A stretch of DNA of 64,000 nt from CAZPQK01 sp964588695. GTDB taxonomy: Bacteria > Krumholzibacteriota > Krumholzibacteriia > WVZY01 > JAKEHA01. Location of the stretch: assembly GCA_964588695.1 (NCBI GenBank), contig CAZPQK010000009.1, positions 86,356 to 150,355 on the forward strand, given 5' to 3'. This document shows positions 44,198 to 52,993 of this stretch, piece after piece. The position numbers were made by a program, and so were the translations under genes. The notes below the pieces were generated by a model. It saw only the letters and a program-made list of their open reading frames with translations, was not told the origin of the DNA and did no database searches. Numbering within the stretch: the stretch's first letter is position 1; each line of letters opens with the position of its first letter.

Positions 44198-46185
44198 CGG
44201 TTCACGTGCGTGTCCGCGCGGAGTTCGGTGCTGTTCTCCAGCCGAGAGAACCGTAGCTGTTGCGCAGTCAAGTCTTCGTCGAAGTGGATGGTAACGTCGA
44301 CCACATCGTCGTCCTTAATCACCGGCTGCAAACGCGGAAACACGAACGCCCGAATCTTAGGCGAGGTAATGTGTCGTTTCCGCTCTATCACGTTGTCCTT
44401 CCACTCGGGCTTGATGTGGCTTCCGAACCGGTCGAACAACGCTTCGGCGGCGGGGAGATCGCCCGTTGACTTGATAATCTGAATCTTTCCCAGCAACTCC
44501 GACAGCCCGACGTGAACCAATGCTGGATCGGTAACACGAACAAACAGCTTGCCGTCGACGGTTTCCATACGTGCACCAAAGTCGGCGCCGTCAAAGCCGC
44601 CGTCCAGAATGTAGCTCATGATGGTGTGGTCTCCACGGTTGTGAGCCTCGCGAACTTCCAGCCCCGGGACGCGATCGAGCCGCGAAAACCAGCCTTGCAT
44701 AGCCACGACGTATGCGGTTTCGACCACGGCGTCGCGCTCGGCCCTGGTGTAGGCACCAAGTTCCACAAGTTTGTCGTCGCCCATGTGATAGAGCGCAACC
44801 AGGTCGGCGCGGCACTCTTCGAGCGTGGAGTACAGACGTCCGAGGGCGACACGCGGGTCGTCGGCCAGTGACTCGTCGGGTTGCCCCGAACCGTGACCGA
44901 CGATCTCGTGAAGGTAGACTTGCAACGGGCGAACAACCGAGCGCGAATAGCGCATCACGTTGTCCCGGTACTCGGGCAGAAAGAACTCGTCGGCTAACTC
45001 TTGCAAGAGTTGCCGCGACCAGGTGTTTTCGATGTTGTGGAGAATTACGTTCTTGCTGCCGTGATCGCGACGGATGTCGTTGTAGTTGGGGAGGTTGTAG
45101 GCAGCGGGCGATACTGGTCCCGCATCGCCGGTTTCGACCAGCACGTTCACCACGTTGGCAACCGGCGGGGTGACCGACGTACGCCGATACTTCTCGGGCC
45201 AGGGCATGCGCTGTTCAAAGTACAACGCGTTGGCCGAAATACCATCGATGAGTGGCGAGTTTGCGCGAACACTTACATTGGCTTCGAATTGCCCGATAGA
45301 ACCGCGCGGGTCCAAATAGACTTCTATGAAACCGTTCACATAGTCCACACGATCGCTCGACGCCAGCCAGTGCACGCAATGTTCGCGGAACGTCTCCTCG
45401 TCGCCGGTCCGGTAATACTCCAGCAGGAGTTCCAACGAGCGGCGCTGCTCGTCCGAGCCGGCGAATGGAAGGGCGCGACTGATAAACTCGCTGGCCGCGG
45501 TGAGCTCGTGCGAATAGCGGCCACCGATTCGGTAAACTTCCGGCACGACATCGTTGCCCCTTCGGGCAAAGCGCACATTCAACTGATGGCGCACGTCGGC
45601 GGGCAACTTGTCCAGGTCGGCTGAGGTAATACCCCGATCCCAATAGTTGACCGCGCTGGTCGCGACGATGTCTTCGTCAGCGGACTGGTTGGTTTGAAGC
45701 GGCTCAAAGTCGGGGTCAAAGATGGTTCTTCCAAGGCGTTCTAACATTTGTTCGATGCTCTCGGCTGGGTCGAGTGGAATCCTGGCGCCGCGGGCGCTGG
45801 CATGTGTGGCCGCCGCGTGAAGCATCGACTGGGTCAATAGCCATGGAGTGAACTTGGTGTGCGTGTAGTGGTCGTAAGGTCCGTGGTGAATCCAAATGCG
45901 TTTTAAGTACTCGTGCACTGCGTCGCGGGTGGCGTCGTCGAGCCCGTCGCTATGCGCGAAGATCTCTTCGAGCAGATGTTTGATTTCATAGGCGTGGCGA
46001 TGAGCCTGGTCGAACGCGATCCGGTTACCGGCGATAGCCGCCCGGTACAGGTAGTACGCGAAGATCTTTTCGTCGGTGGAAAGTTGTTCGAACCCTTCGG
46101 CGTCAATTCCCATCACCATTATGTCGCGTCCGCCCGGGCCTAATCGTTCGAGTTCTCCAACGCAGGGCTTGTCAGTAGATTTCAT
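44194..46185 (-). CDS. M49-family peptidase (dipeptidyl-peptidase III-like)
   Basis: 663 aa from the ATG at 46185, where AAGGAG lies 4 nt upstream. The zinc motif HEIVGHGSG (His426, Glu427, His431) is the hexapeptide HExxGH unique to M49, and the third ligand lies in LEECRADL (Glu456/457). No signal peptide is seen, so it is cytoplasmic. It should release dipeptides from oligopeptide N-termini; bacterial M49 members are frequent in Bacteroidota. The stop overlaps that of the uracil-DNA glycosylase, and an 86-bp divergent gap separates it from ligA. Confidence 0.92.
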   Translation of the reverse strand: MKSTDKPCVGELERLGPGGRDIMVMGIDAEGFEQLSTDEKIFAYYLYRAAIAGNRIAFDQAHRHAYEIKHLLEEIFAHSDGLDDATRDAVHEYLKRIWIHHGPYDHYTHTKFTPWLLTQSMLHAAATHASARGARIPLDPAESIEQMLERLGRTIFDPDFEPLQTNQSADEDIVATSAVNYWDRGITSADLDKLPADVRHQLNVRFARRGNDVVPEVYRIGGRYSHELTAASEFISRALPFAGSDEQRRSLELLLEYYRTGDEETFREHCVHWLASSDRVDYVNGFIEVYLDPRGSIGQFEANVSVRANSPLIDGISANALYFEQRMPWPEKYRRTSVTPPVANVVNVLVETGDAGPVSPAAYNLPNYNDIRRDHGSKNVILHNIENTWSRQLLQELADEFFLPEYRDNVMRYSRSVVRPLQVYLHEIVGHGSGQPDESLADDPRVALGRLYSTLEECRADLVALYHMGDDKLVELGAYTRAERDAVVETAYVVAMQGWFSRLDRVPGLEVREAHNRGDHTIMSYILDGGFDGADFGARMETVDGKLFVRVTDPALVHVGLSELLGKIQIIKSTGDLPAAEALFDRFGSHIKPEWKDNVIERKRHITSPKIRAFVFPRLQPVIKDDDVVDVTIHFDEDLTAQQLRFSRLENSTELRADTHVNR

Positions 46186-46271
46186 GTTGCTCCTTGGATG
46201 CGGCGATTCTACCCAAGAATCCAGGTTTTTGCTAGAATCGCTCGTCGCCGTATTCGGCGTTTGCGTAACCC

Positions 46272-48311
46272 ATGAAAAAACCAAGCCAAAAACATGTCGC
46301 GTCGCTACGTGACCAGATCAACGATCACAACTATCGCTACTACGTACTGGGCGAACCCACTGCGTCCGACGCGGAGTACGATCGCTTGATGCGCGAGTTG
46401 ATTGCCATCGAAGCTGCGTTTCCGGAGTTTGCAACTTCCGATTCTCCAACTCAAAAAGTAGGCTCGCCCCCGTTGGGCGAGTTTCGTGTGGTTGCCCGCA
46501 ACCAGCCCATGTTGTCGTTGGAAAACGCAATGGATGACGATGAGGTCGTTGCCTGGCAAGAGCGGTTGGTGCGGGTCGTCGGCGAAGACGGGGCCAGCGA
46601 CTATGTGTGTGAACCCAAAATGGACGGGGTTGCGTTGGAGTTGGTGTACGAATACGGCCGACTGGTATTGGGTACCACGCGCGGGGACGGGATTAACGGC
46701 GAAGACATTACGCCTAATGTGCGGACAATTCGCGCGTTGCCGCCGACGCTACGCCAGCAGCCGGCGGTCGGCGATTCGTTGGTCCCGCGCCATCCCAGCG
46801 AGATCGCGCGATTAAGTATTCGCGGCGAAGTTTATATTGGCCTCAAAGACTTTGCCGCGCTAAACCGTGCGCAAGAAGACGCCGGCGAGAAGACATACGT
46901 CAATCCCCGAAACACCACCGCCGGGTCGCTTAAACAGCTCGACTCGCGCATCACCGCAAGCCGTCCGCTTCAGTTTTTTGGTTACGACATAGCCGAAGCC
47001 GCCGATTTGGGGTTTGCGACACAAGTGGACATGCTGGAGACGCTGCGGCGATGGGGTGTTCCAGTGAATCCGGAGTATCAGCGGTGCCAGTCGTTGGCGG
47101 ACGTGCAGGCATACCACCATGACATCTCGCGTCGGCGACACGAACTGCCGTACGAGATTGATGGCGTCGTTGTGAAAGTCAATCAACTTGCGGTTCGTGC
47201 CGAAGCCGGGCAGCGCAGTCGCTCGCCACGATGGGCGGTGGCGTGGAAGTTTCCTCCGCAGGAGGAAAAAACTCAGGTGTTGGATATCGAAATTCAGGTG
47301 GGGCGCACCGGTTCGCTAACACCGGTGGCCAGGCTGGAGCCGGTGTACGTTGGCGGAGTGACGGTATCAAACGCCACGCTTCACAACGAAGACGAAGTAA
47401 CCCGCAAAGACGTGCGCGTGGGGGATTGGGTGTTCGTGCGCCGGGCTGGTGACGTAATTCCCGAAGTTGTCGCGTCAATCAAAGAACTCCGCAAAGGGCG
47501 TTTGAAAAAGTTCAAGATGCCCGACAAGTGCCCGGTGTGTAACACGCCCGTGGTTCGCCCCGAAGGCGAAGCTGTCACCCGTTGCCCCAACTATCGTTGC
47601 GAAGCTCAAGTCAAAGAACGCGTGTGGCACTTCGCGTCGCGTGGGGCAATGGATATCGAAGGGATGGGCGAGAAGCTGGTGGATCAGCTTGTCGATGCCC
47701 GTCTGGTGCGCGACGCAGCCGACCTGTTTAAACTTACGGTCGACGACCTATTGCCGCTGGAGCGCATGGGGAAGAAGTCGGCCGAAAATCTGGTCGCAGC
47801 AATAGCGGCATCGCGCGAGGCCACGTTACCTCGGTTTTTGTTCGCGCTAGGCATTCGCACTGTGGGCTCGACGGTTGCGGAACTGCTTGCCGAGGCGTTG
47901 CCAACCGTCGATGCGATCATCGCAGCTGAGGAAGCCGAACTGGCGGCAATCCATGGTGTGGGACCGGTAATCGCGCGCGAGATTCGCGCGTTTTTCGACG
48001 ATCCTGAGAATCGTTCGATGGTGCGACGTATATTGGATGCTGGCGTGACCTTTCCCCCCTCGGCGGCGTCAGCTCCGCTAAGCTCCGAGTTCGCGGGGCT
48101 AAGCTTTGTGTTTACCGGAACGCTGACCAGGTTCACGCGTGGCGACGCCGAAGCCGAAGTCAAGAGGCGCGGCGGTAAGGCGTCCTCTTCGGTCTCTAAG
48201 AAAACATCTTACGTCGTGGCAGGAGAGAACGCCGGGTCCAAGCTCAAGAAAGCCGAAGACCTGGACGTGGCCGTGATTAGCGAAGACGAGTTCTTAGAGA
48301 TGATTAAATAA
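46272..48311 (+). CDS. ligA: NAD+-dependent DNA ligase
   Basis: 679 aa, normal LigA length. Domain Ia at the N-terminus contains NYRYYVLGEPTASDAEYD. The adenylation lysine is Lys116 in CEPKMDG. The OB-fold follows, then the Cys4 zinc finger CPVC...CPNYRC, the helix-hairpin-helix part with FLFALGIRTVG, and a C-terminal BRCT domain (FAGLSFVFTGTL to the end). It seals nicks in replication and repair using NAD+. No Shine-Dalgarno is visible at the ATG. Confidence 0.97.
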   Translation: MKKPSQKHVASLRDQINDHNYRYYVLGEPTASDAEYDRLMRELIAIEAAFPEFATSDSPTQKVGSPPLGEFRVVARNQPMLSLENAMDDDEVVAWQERLVRVVGEDGASDYVCEPKMDGVALELVYEYGRLVLGTTRGDGINGEDITPNVRTIRALPPTLRQQPAVGDSLVPRHPSEIARLSIRGEVYIGLKDFAALNRAQEDAGEKTYVNPRNTTAGSLKQLDSRITASRPLQFFGYDIAEAADLGFATQVDMLETLRRWGVPVNPEYQRCQSLADVQAYHHDISRRRHELPYEIDGVVVKVNQLAVRAEAGQRSRSPRWAVAWKFPPQEEKTQVLDIEIQVGRTGSLTPVARLEPVYVGGVTVSNATLHNEDEVTRKDVRVGDWVFVRRAGDVIPEVVASIKELRKGRLKKFKMPDKCPVCNTPVVRPEGEAVTRCPNYRCEAQVKERVWHFASRGAMDIEGMGEKLVDQLVDARLVRDAADLFKLTVDDLLPLERMGKKSAENLVAAIAASREATLPRFLFALGIRTVGSTVAELLAEALPTVDAIIAAEEAELAAIHGVGPVIAREIRAFFDDPENRSMVRRILDAGVTFPPSAASAPLSSEFAGLSFVFTGTLTRFTRGDAEAEVKRRGGKASSSVSKKTSYVVAGENAGSKLKKAEDLDVAVISEDEFLEMIK

Positions 48312-48341
48312 AAAGGCGCCCCACCGGGAGCGCCTTTTTTT
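48309..48341. terminator. Bidirectional Rho-independent terminator between ligA and the cyclophilin gene
   Basis: AAAAAGGCGC and GCGCCTTTTT form a strong stem around a short loop, with a T-run on the plus side and an A-run in the stem that gives a T-run on the minus side. It follows ligA directly and lies 20 bp after the minus-strand cyclophilin stop, so it can serve both. Confidence 0.9.
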
Positions 48342-48360
48342 GAACTCTTGGCTTGAAGGC

Positions 48361-48975
48361 TTAGGAATCTTTTTTCTTAGCTTTCTTTTTCCCGCCCTTG
48401 GACTCGTAGACCTTCGTGATAATTACCTTCTCAAGCGGTACGTCGTTGTAGCCATCGACGTTGCCGGTCTCGACATTGGCAATCTTGTCGACGACATCCA
48501 TACCGTCGATTACTTTGCCAAACACGCAGTAACCAAACTCGGCCGACTTGGTGCTCTTATGGTCCAAGAAGGCGTTGTTGCCGACGTTGATAAAGAACTG
48601 CGAGGTCGCGCTGTGTACCGCGCCCGTTCGCGCCATAGCGATGGTGCCGCGCTCATTGCTGATGCGGTTGGTGGCTTCGTTTTCAATGGGTGCGTTAGGC
48701 GCTTTTTTGGACATGCGTTGGGTAAACCCACCGCCTTGGATAACCTTCATGCCGCCCTTGGTGACGCGATGAAAGATAAGGCCGTCGTAGAATTCTTTGT
48801 TTACGTACCACATAAAGTTCTGGACGGTCCCCGGAGCTTCTTCTTTGAAGAGCTCAATCGTGATGTCGCCCATATTGGTTTCCATTACAATCACGGGATT
48901 CCTTCTGGCTTCGGCGCCGGTAATCACCGACGCAACTAAACACAGGCACACAAGCGCCATTACAAATTGCTTCAT
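48361..48975 (-). CDS. Secreted cyclophilin-type peptidyl-prolyl isomerase
   Basis: 204 aa from the ATG at 48975 (AAGGA about 8 nt upstream; the frame is open to 49014). Signal peptide MKQFVMALVCLCLVASVITG. The cyclophilin domain includes LIFHRVTKGGMKVIQGG, SQFFINVGNNAFLDH and FGKVIDGMDVVDKI, with the catalytic Arg and the substrate-pocket residues. The C-terminus is a lysine-rich tail (KGGKKKAKKKD). It should assist folding of exported proteins in the periplasm. Confidence 0.92.
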   Translation of the reverse strand: MKQFVMALVCLCLVASVITGAEARRNPVIVMETNMGDITIELFKEEAPGTVQNFMWYVNKEFYDGLIFHRVTKGGMKVIQGGGFTQRMSKKAPNAPIENEATNRISNERGTIAMARTGAVHSATSQFFINVGNNAFLDHKSTKSAEFGYCVFGKVIDGMDVVDKIANVETGNVDGYNDVPLEKVIITKVYESKGGKKKAKKKDS

Positions 48976-49143
48976 TAATCTAGTCCTTCCAGTGAACGCT
49001 GCGTGGAGCAGCACGGCGTTACAGGTGTGGCTGGGTAACTTCCGGGAAACGTAAGCCAGGGGCCCGGGGACGTCAAGTCTATGCCAACAGGGTGGCGGCC
49101 AAGTGCTTATACCACTGGGGCTAACTTGAGTTCCCGCCGACGA

Positions 49144-49359
49144 TTAGCGACGCCCAAAGAGATTGACGAGTAGGGTAACTACCACGCTAATCAGTAGCCC
49201 CGTGGCCAGCGGAAAATACAGGGTAAATCCGTCGCGCCGGATAACGAAGTCGCCGGGTAGCTTGCCCAGCCAGGGAATGCGGTCGGAAAAGGTCAAGGCC
49301 AGGCCAGCCAGAACCAGCAGCGCGCCCAACGCGATCAACACCCTGCCTAAGTCGGTCAT
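49144..49359 (-). CDS. DUF2905 small membrane protein
   Basis: 71 aa from the ATG at 49359, 2 bp after the glycosyltransferase stop. Two membrane segments flank the family stretch RIPWLGKLPGDFVIRRDGFTLYFP, which is the DUF2905 signature. Function is unknown. It is the last gene of a run with the glycosyltransferase and P-loop kinase. Confidence 0.85.
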   Translation of the reverse strand: MTDLGRVLIALGALLVLAGLALTFSDRIPWLGKLPGDFVIRRDGFTLYFPLATGLLISVVVTLLVNLFGRR

Positions 49360-49361
49360 GG

Positions 49362-50609
49362 TTAGACGTAGCGTTGGTAAAAGTCCATGGTCGTCGCGGC
49401 AATCGATTCCCAAGAGAACTTTCGAAGAATCGTTGCCTTGGCCTGGTTGCCCAGTTCCGTGGCACGCCTGGCGTTGCCCAGGACTTCGCCGATTGCGTCG
49501 GCAAACTCGTGCTCGTCGGATGGGTCAACGTGAATGCTATCCACGCCGTCTTTGAGGTCGCGACGAATGCCGCCAAAGCGCGTGACCACCACCGGAGTTC
49601 CGCAACTCATCGCTTCCAGAGTCGTCATCCCAAAGGGTTCGTATTTCGACGGCAGCACAAACAATTCTGCTTTGCGGTAGTACGTGGCTAAGTCTTCGTC
49701 GGCGACGTAGCCGGTAAAGATGACGCTGTCGTCCAATTCCAGCTCGTCGACAATTTTCATGAAGCCGTTGCGTACTTCGATTTCGTGTTCCTTGGGTTCC
49801 TTGCTGCCCCCGCCGATGACCAGGTGGACATCGGGGTGGTCTTTGCGAACGTGAGAGAACGCGCGAATCAGCTCGGCGTGTCCTTTGTTGGAATCGATCC
49901 GGCTAAGCGCAAACACGTAACGGTCGGGAGTGGTGAGCGGATGTTCGGCTTCGCCGTCGGTCAACGGCCGAAAGCGATGAACGTCCACGCCGGGAGGAAT
50001 GATGTCCATGTGTTCGGTCTCGAAGTCGTAGAGGCGCTTGTAAGTTTCCTTGCCGTCGAACGTGGTTACCGTGTGCGCGACGGCCTTTCGAAAGACAATG
50101 TTTTCCCAATGAATTCGCTCTTCAAACTTGAACAGCTTTTCCATCTCTGCTGGGTCGCCGCCCATCTGTTCTTTCTTCCATGCGCCCAACGAGTGTGCGG
50201 TGTAAAAAAACGGCTTTCCCAGCCGCTCAGCCAGGTTCATAGCGACATAGCCAGCATCCCAATAGTGTCCGTGGATGACGTCGTAGTCGATGCCGTGGTT
50301 TTTAATCCACGTCTCCATGTTGTCGGTAAATTCGTCCCAATGCGGGAACATGTCTTCTTTGCGGATGAAGTGATCGGGGCCGCACGGTAGGCGAACGACG
50401 CGAACCTTTGCGCTAACCGGCGCAATCTCGGATCGGCCTTCAAACTGGCGAGTAAAAATGTCCACGTTCACGCCGAACTCGCTGGCAAGGTACTTGGCCA
50501 GTTCCAACACATATGTCACCTGCCCGCCGGTGTCGGTTCGCCCCAAAATGGGTTCGGGATCGAAGTAGCCATGAACGCTCAGCATCGCGATGTTTTTGAT
50601 CTCGGACAT
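49362..50609 (-). CDS. GT4 glycosyltransferase, sucrose-phosphate-synthase-like
   Basis: 415 aa; GGGAG lies 4 nt before the ATG. The N-terminal GRTDTGGQVTYVLELAKYLA is a hallmark of the sucrose synthase/sucrose-phosphate synthase branch. The second half carries ALSRIDSNKGHAELIRAF, then the donor-binding PSKYEPFGMTTLEAMSCGTPVV with the E-x7-E motif. Likely product is a sugar phosphate such as sucrose-6-phosphate or mannosylfructose-phosphate; the acceptor and donor cannot be fixed from sequence. A matching phosphatase is not adjacent. It starts 12 bp after the P-loop kinase. Confidence 0.87.
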   Translation of the reverse strand: MSEIKNIAMLSVHGYFDPEPILGRTDTGGQVTYVLELAKYLASEFGVNVDIFTRQFEGRSEIAPVSAKVRVVRLPCGPDHFIRKEDMFPHWDEFTDNMETWIKNHGIDYDVIHGHYWDAGYVAMNLAERLGKPFFYTAHSLGAWKKEQMGGDPAEMEKLFKFEERIHWENIVFRKAVAHTVTTFDGKETYKRLYDFETEHMDIIPPGVDVHRFRPLTDGEAEHPLTTPDRYVFALSRIDSNKGHAELIRAFSHVRKDHPDVHLVIGGGSKEPKEHEIEVRNGFMKIVDELELDDSVIFTGYVADEDLATYYRKAELFVLPSKYEPFGMTTLEAMSCGTPVVVTRFGGIRRDLKDGVDSIHVDPSDEHEFADAIGEVLGNARRATELGNQAKATILRKFSWESIAATTMDFYQRYV

Positions 50610-50621
50610 AGTGCTCCCAGA

Positions 50622-51266
50622 CTAGCGGTTGGTGTCGGTGACTTTGAACTTCTTATCTACCACGAAGCGGGCCAGTTCGCGGTGTTTGCTGATAATTTCG
50701 TGCTCTATCTTCATGATTCTCTCGGAGAACTCGTCGATCGTGTCGCGTCCACGCTCGACCCGGTCGGCTTTGGTGTCGTGATAGTCGCGGTCGATGAATA
50801 CGTGAAAGTCCGCGTTGGTTAACAACGTGGTGTAGGTGCCTTCGGCGATCGCCGCCGTGAACCGCGACAGATCAATTTTCTCTGACGAGATCCGGTCTTC
50901 CTTGAACACCACCAGAGGTTTTTCCAACAGTTGGCTGGGCGTGTGCTTAAACGCGGCAATGTGCTGGTCCAGCAGCGAAAGTTTGACTTCCTTGGTGCCG
51001 ACCCAATTGATGTCGGCCAGGCGCTGCTGGTGGTTGGTTTTCGGTGGATACTGAAAGTAATCGTCCTGCGCAAACACGTAGGTTTTCATTCCCTCCTGCT
51101 CGAGAATTTTTCCCAGTTCGTGCGCGATCTCCGATTTACCCGCGCCGGACTGCCCGGCCACGGTGAATACCGGGCGTCCCAGGTTGAGTTCGTCTTTGAC
51201 AAACTCGAAGATCTGCCGGGCCGCGTCCTCGTGGTGAGGCTTGGTGTTGATGATGTCGCCGATCAT
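50622..51266 (-). CDS. P-loop kinase, uridine kinase/phosphoribulokinase-like
   Basis: 214 aa from the ATG at 51266, where GGAG lies 6 nt upstream; the frame is open to 51407. Walker A is VAGQSGAGKSE; AQDDYFQYPP follows as in uridine kinase and phosphoribulokinase, with an Asp that could be the catalytic base. FHVFIDRDYHDTKADRVERGRD is the lid-like part. The phosphorylated substrate is unknown; next to an SPS-like glycosyltransferase a sugar or nucleoside is likely. Confidence 0.8.
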   Translation of the reverse strand: MIGDIINTKPHHEDAARQIFEFVKDELNLGRPVFTVAGQSGAGKSEIAHELGKILEQEGMKTYVFAQDDYFQYPPKTNHQQRLADINWVGTKEVKLSLLDQHIAAFKHTPSQLLEKPLVVFKEDRISSEKIDLSRFTAAIAEGTYTTLLTNADFHVFIDRDYHDTKADRVERGRDTIDEFSERIMKIEHEIISKHRELARFVVDKKFKVTDTNR

Positions 51267-51408
51267 GAAATCTCCGTGAGCTAATGCGTGAGTTGCGAAG
51301 GGGTTCCGCCTGGGGCACCATTGTAGCCAGCAAGGTCGGACGTTGCAACCAAAGCCACGGTCGATTAGAATTACTGGTGTTACGGCTTTTTTCAACATCG
51401 GTACCAAT

Positions 51409-52422
51409 ATGCTTCACAATCATCGTTCGACTGCCGTCGGCCTCATTCTGGTCGGCGCTTTTCTGCTTTTTGTCAGCAACGGCATCTTCGTCGGTTGGGG
51501 TAATGTCTGGCCCGTGTTCCTTGTTGGGGGCGGGATCGCGGCGTTGCGCTACCATCGGGTCCGCCGGGCGCCCGAGCTAATGTTTCTGGGGATCACCCTG
51601 ACCGCGCTGGGCGCGTTCTTTGCCGCGTTTACCCTGGGCTTTCTGGACTGGACGCAGATGAGTTCGGTGTGGCCCGCTATTCCTATGATCGTTGGGGCGT
51701 CGCTGGTGATCACCGCGGTTCGCAGCGACGAAGCCGCGCCGACCATTATCCTGGGGATCGGCGTGTTGGTGTTTGGAGTGGTGGGAACGCTCTTCGAAGT
51801 TGGCGCTATCGAATCGCGGGTGGCGACGCCGTTCATTCGCTTCTGGCCGCTGGTGTTTGTGCTGGCGGGTGCGGTGATGTTCCGCTTGGGAAGTCGTCAG
51901 GCCGAGTCGCAGCACGGAGCGGTAGCGATGGGCCCGCGGTCTACAGTGTTTCCGTTGCTCGAGAGCGAAATTCTTCAGTCAATCCGTCAAGCGCCCGACC
52001 CGGACGCCGCGGTTCGCAAACTGGTTACCAGCTTGCACGACAACTTTCACAAGTTCGGCTGGGTAGGCGTGTATCGCGCCGACGGCGACATGCTGCGCTT
52101 GGGACCGAACGACTTTGTGGGAACGCCGCCCGAGTACACCGACATTCCGTTTAGCGATGGGATTTGTGGAGCGTCGGCCAGTGCGCGCGAAACCATTATC
52201 GTTCCCGACGTGTGCAACGATCCTCGCTACCTGGCGTGCAGCCCCAGTGTGAAGTCAGAAATCGTCGTTCCGATTGTTCACAACGGCGAATTTCTTGGCG
52301 TACTCGATATTGATAGCGACCAGTTGGACGCGTTTGATCGCCACGATCGCGAGTTCTTGGAGGGTGTGGTGGCCGCCGCGGCGCCCTTCCTTTCGCGCGA
52401 GGCGCCCACCGTACAGTCCTAA
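51409..52422 (+). CDS. LiaF-like membrane domain fused to an fRMsr-type GAF domain
   Basis: 337 aa from the ATG at 51409; the frame is open to 51343. Residues 9-160 hold six membrane helices resembling the LiaI/LiaF (DUF5668-like) module, with FWPLVFVLAGAVMF. Residues 185-330 are a GAF domain most like free-methionine-(R)-sulfoxide reductase: GICGAS, ETIIVPDVCNDPRYLACSPSVKSEIVVPI and LGVLDIDS. Cys253 and Cys277 are 24 apart, as are Cys94 and Cys118 of the E. coli enzyme. The Cys84 equivalent is absent but Cys269 is nearby. It may reduce methionine sulfoxide at the membrane or sense redox. The response regulator at 52610 follows. Confidence 0.8.
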   Translation: MLHNHRSTAVGLILVGAFLLFVSNGIFVGWGNVWPVFLVGGGIAALRYHRVRRAPELMFLGITLTALGAFFAAFTLGFLDWTQMSSVWPAIPMIVGASLVITAVRSDEAAPTIILGIGVLVFGVVGTLFEVGAIESRVATPFIRFWPLVFVLAGAVMFRLGSRQAESQHGAVAMGPRSTVFPLLESEILQSIRQAPDPDAAVRKLVTSLHDNFHKFGWVGVYRADGDMLRLGPNDFVGTPPEYTDIPFSDGICGASASARETIIVPDVCNDPRYLACSPSVKSEIVVPIVHNGEFLGVLDIDSDQLDAFDRHDREFLEGVVAAAAPFLSREAPTVQS

Positions 52423-52609
52423 GCGATTTTTCTATAGGACGTTAGCAGGACGCGGCTTTTCCGCTGCCTGATGCAATCGAACGCTTTGCGGTTTCGCGAA
52501 ACTGGGTTAGCATCTTACCTCGGTTCGTTAACTGCACTTTCCCCTGCCTGGACGAACTGCAAATGCCCTAGCGCCGCAGCGATTATGGACAACCTGAGGA
52601 TGTGGCACC
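52423..52609 (+). other. Gap before the response regulator gene
   Basis: 187 bp. A TTAGCAT-like stretch and a CTTACC region are visible but no clear -35/-10 pair, gene or terminator. The small frame at 52471-52710 overlaps the response regulator in another frame and is a shadow. Confidence 0.3.
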
Positions 52610-52993
52610 ATGCGCAAAGTAAGCACAGCGCGAATTCTTCTCGTCGACGACGAGGACACTATTCTGGATCTGCTGGACGAGATTCTTTCGGCAGAAGGTC
52701 ACAACATTGAACGGGCACAGGATGGTGCCGAGGCATTAAAGGTCGTCATGGACGACGACTTTGACTTGATCATTACCGACTTTCGCATGCCGGTAATGAC
52801 CGGCAAAGAGTTCTACGAACGAGCGGTCGCGGCCAGGCCCGACCTGTCTTCGCGATTCATTTTTGTTTCCGGTGAATTAGACCCGCAGGTTAAGCGCGAC
52901 TTCCTGGCGTCGACCGCCGTGCGCGTCATCGCCAAACCGTTTCGTGCCGATCGTGTGCGCGAAGCCGTGCAAGAAGCTCTGCGTAACGCCTAA
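52610..52993 (+). CDS. Stand-alone response regulator receiver protein
   Basis: 127 aa, a CheY-like receiver domain only. Phospho-acceptor Asp57 is in DLIITDFRMPVMTG, the acidic pair is in LVDDEDT, the switch Ser/Thr region is FVSGE and the conserved Lys is in AKPFRADR. No output domain follows. An AGGATG lies near the ATG. No histidine kinase is in the window; the partner could be encoded elsewhere. Its stop overlaps the convergent transketolase-like gene by 4 nt. Confidence 0.92.
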   Translation: MRKVSTARILLVDDEDTILDLLDEILSAEGHNIERAQDGAEALKVVMDDDFDLIITDFRMPVMTGKEFYERAVAARPDLSSRFIFVSGELDPQVKRDFLASTAVRVIAKPFRADRVREAVQEALRNA

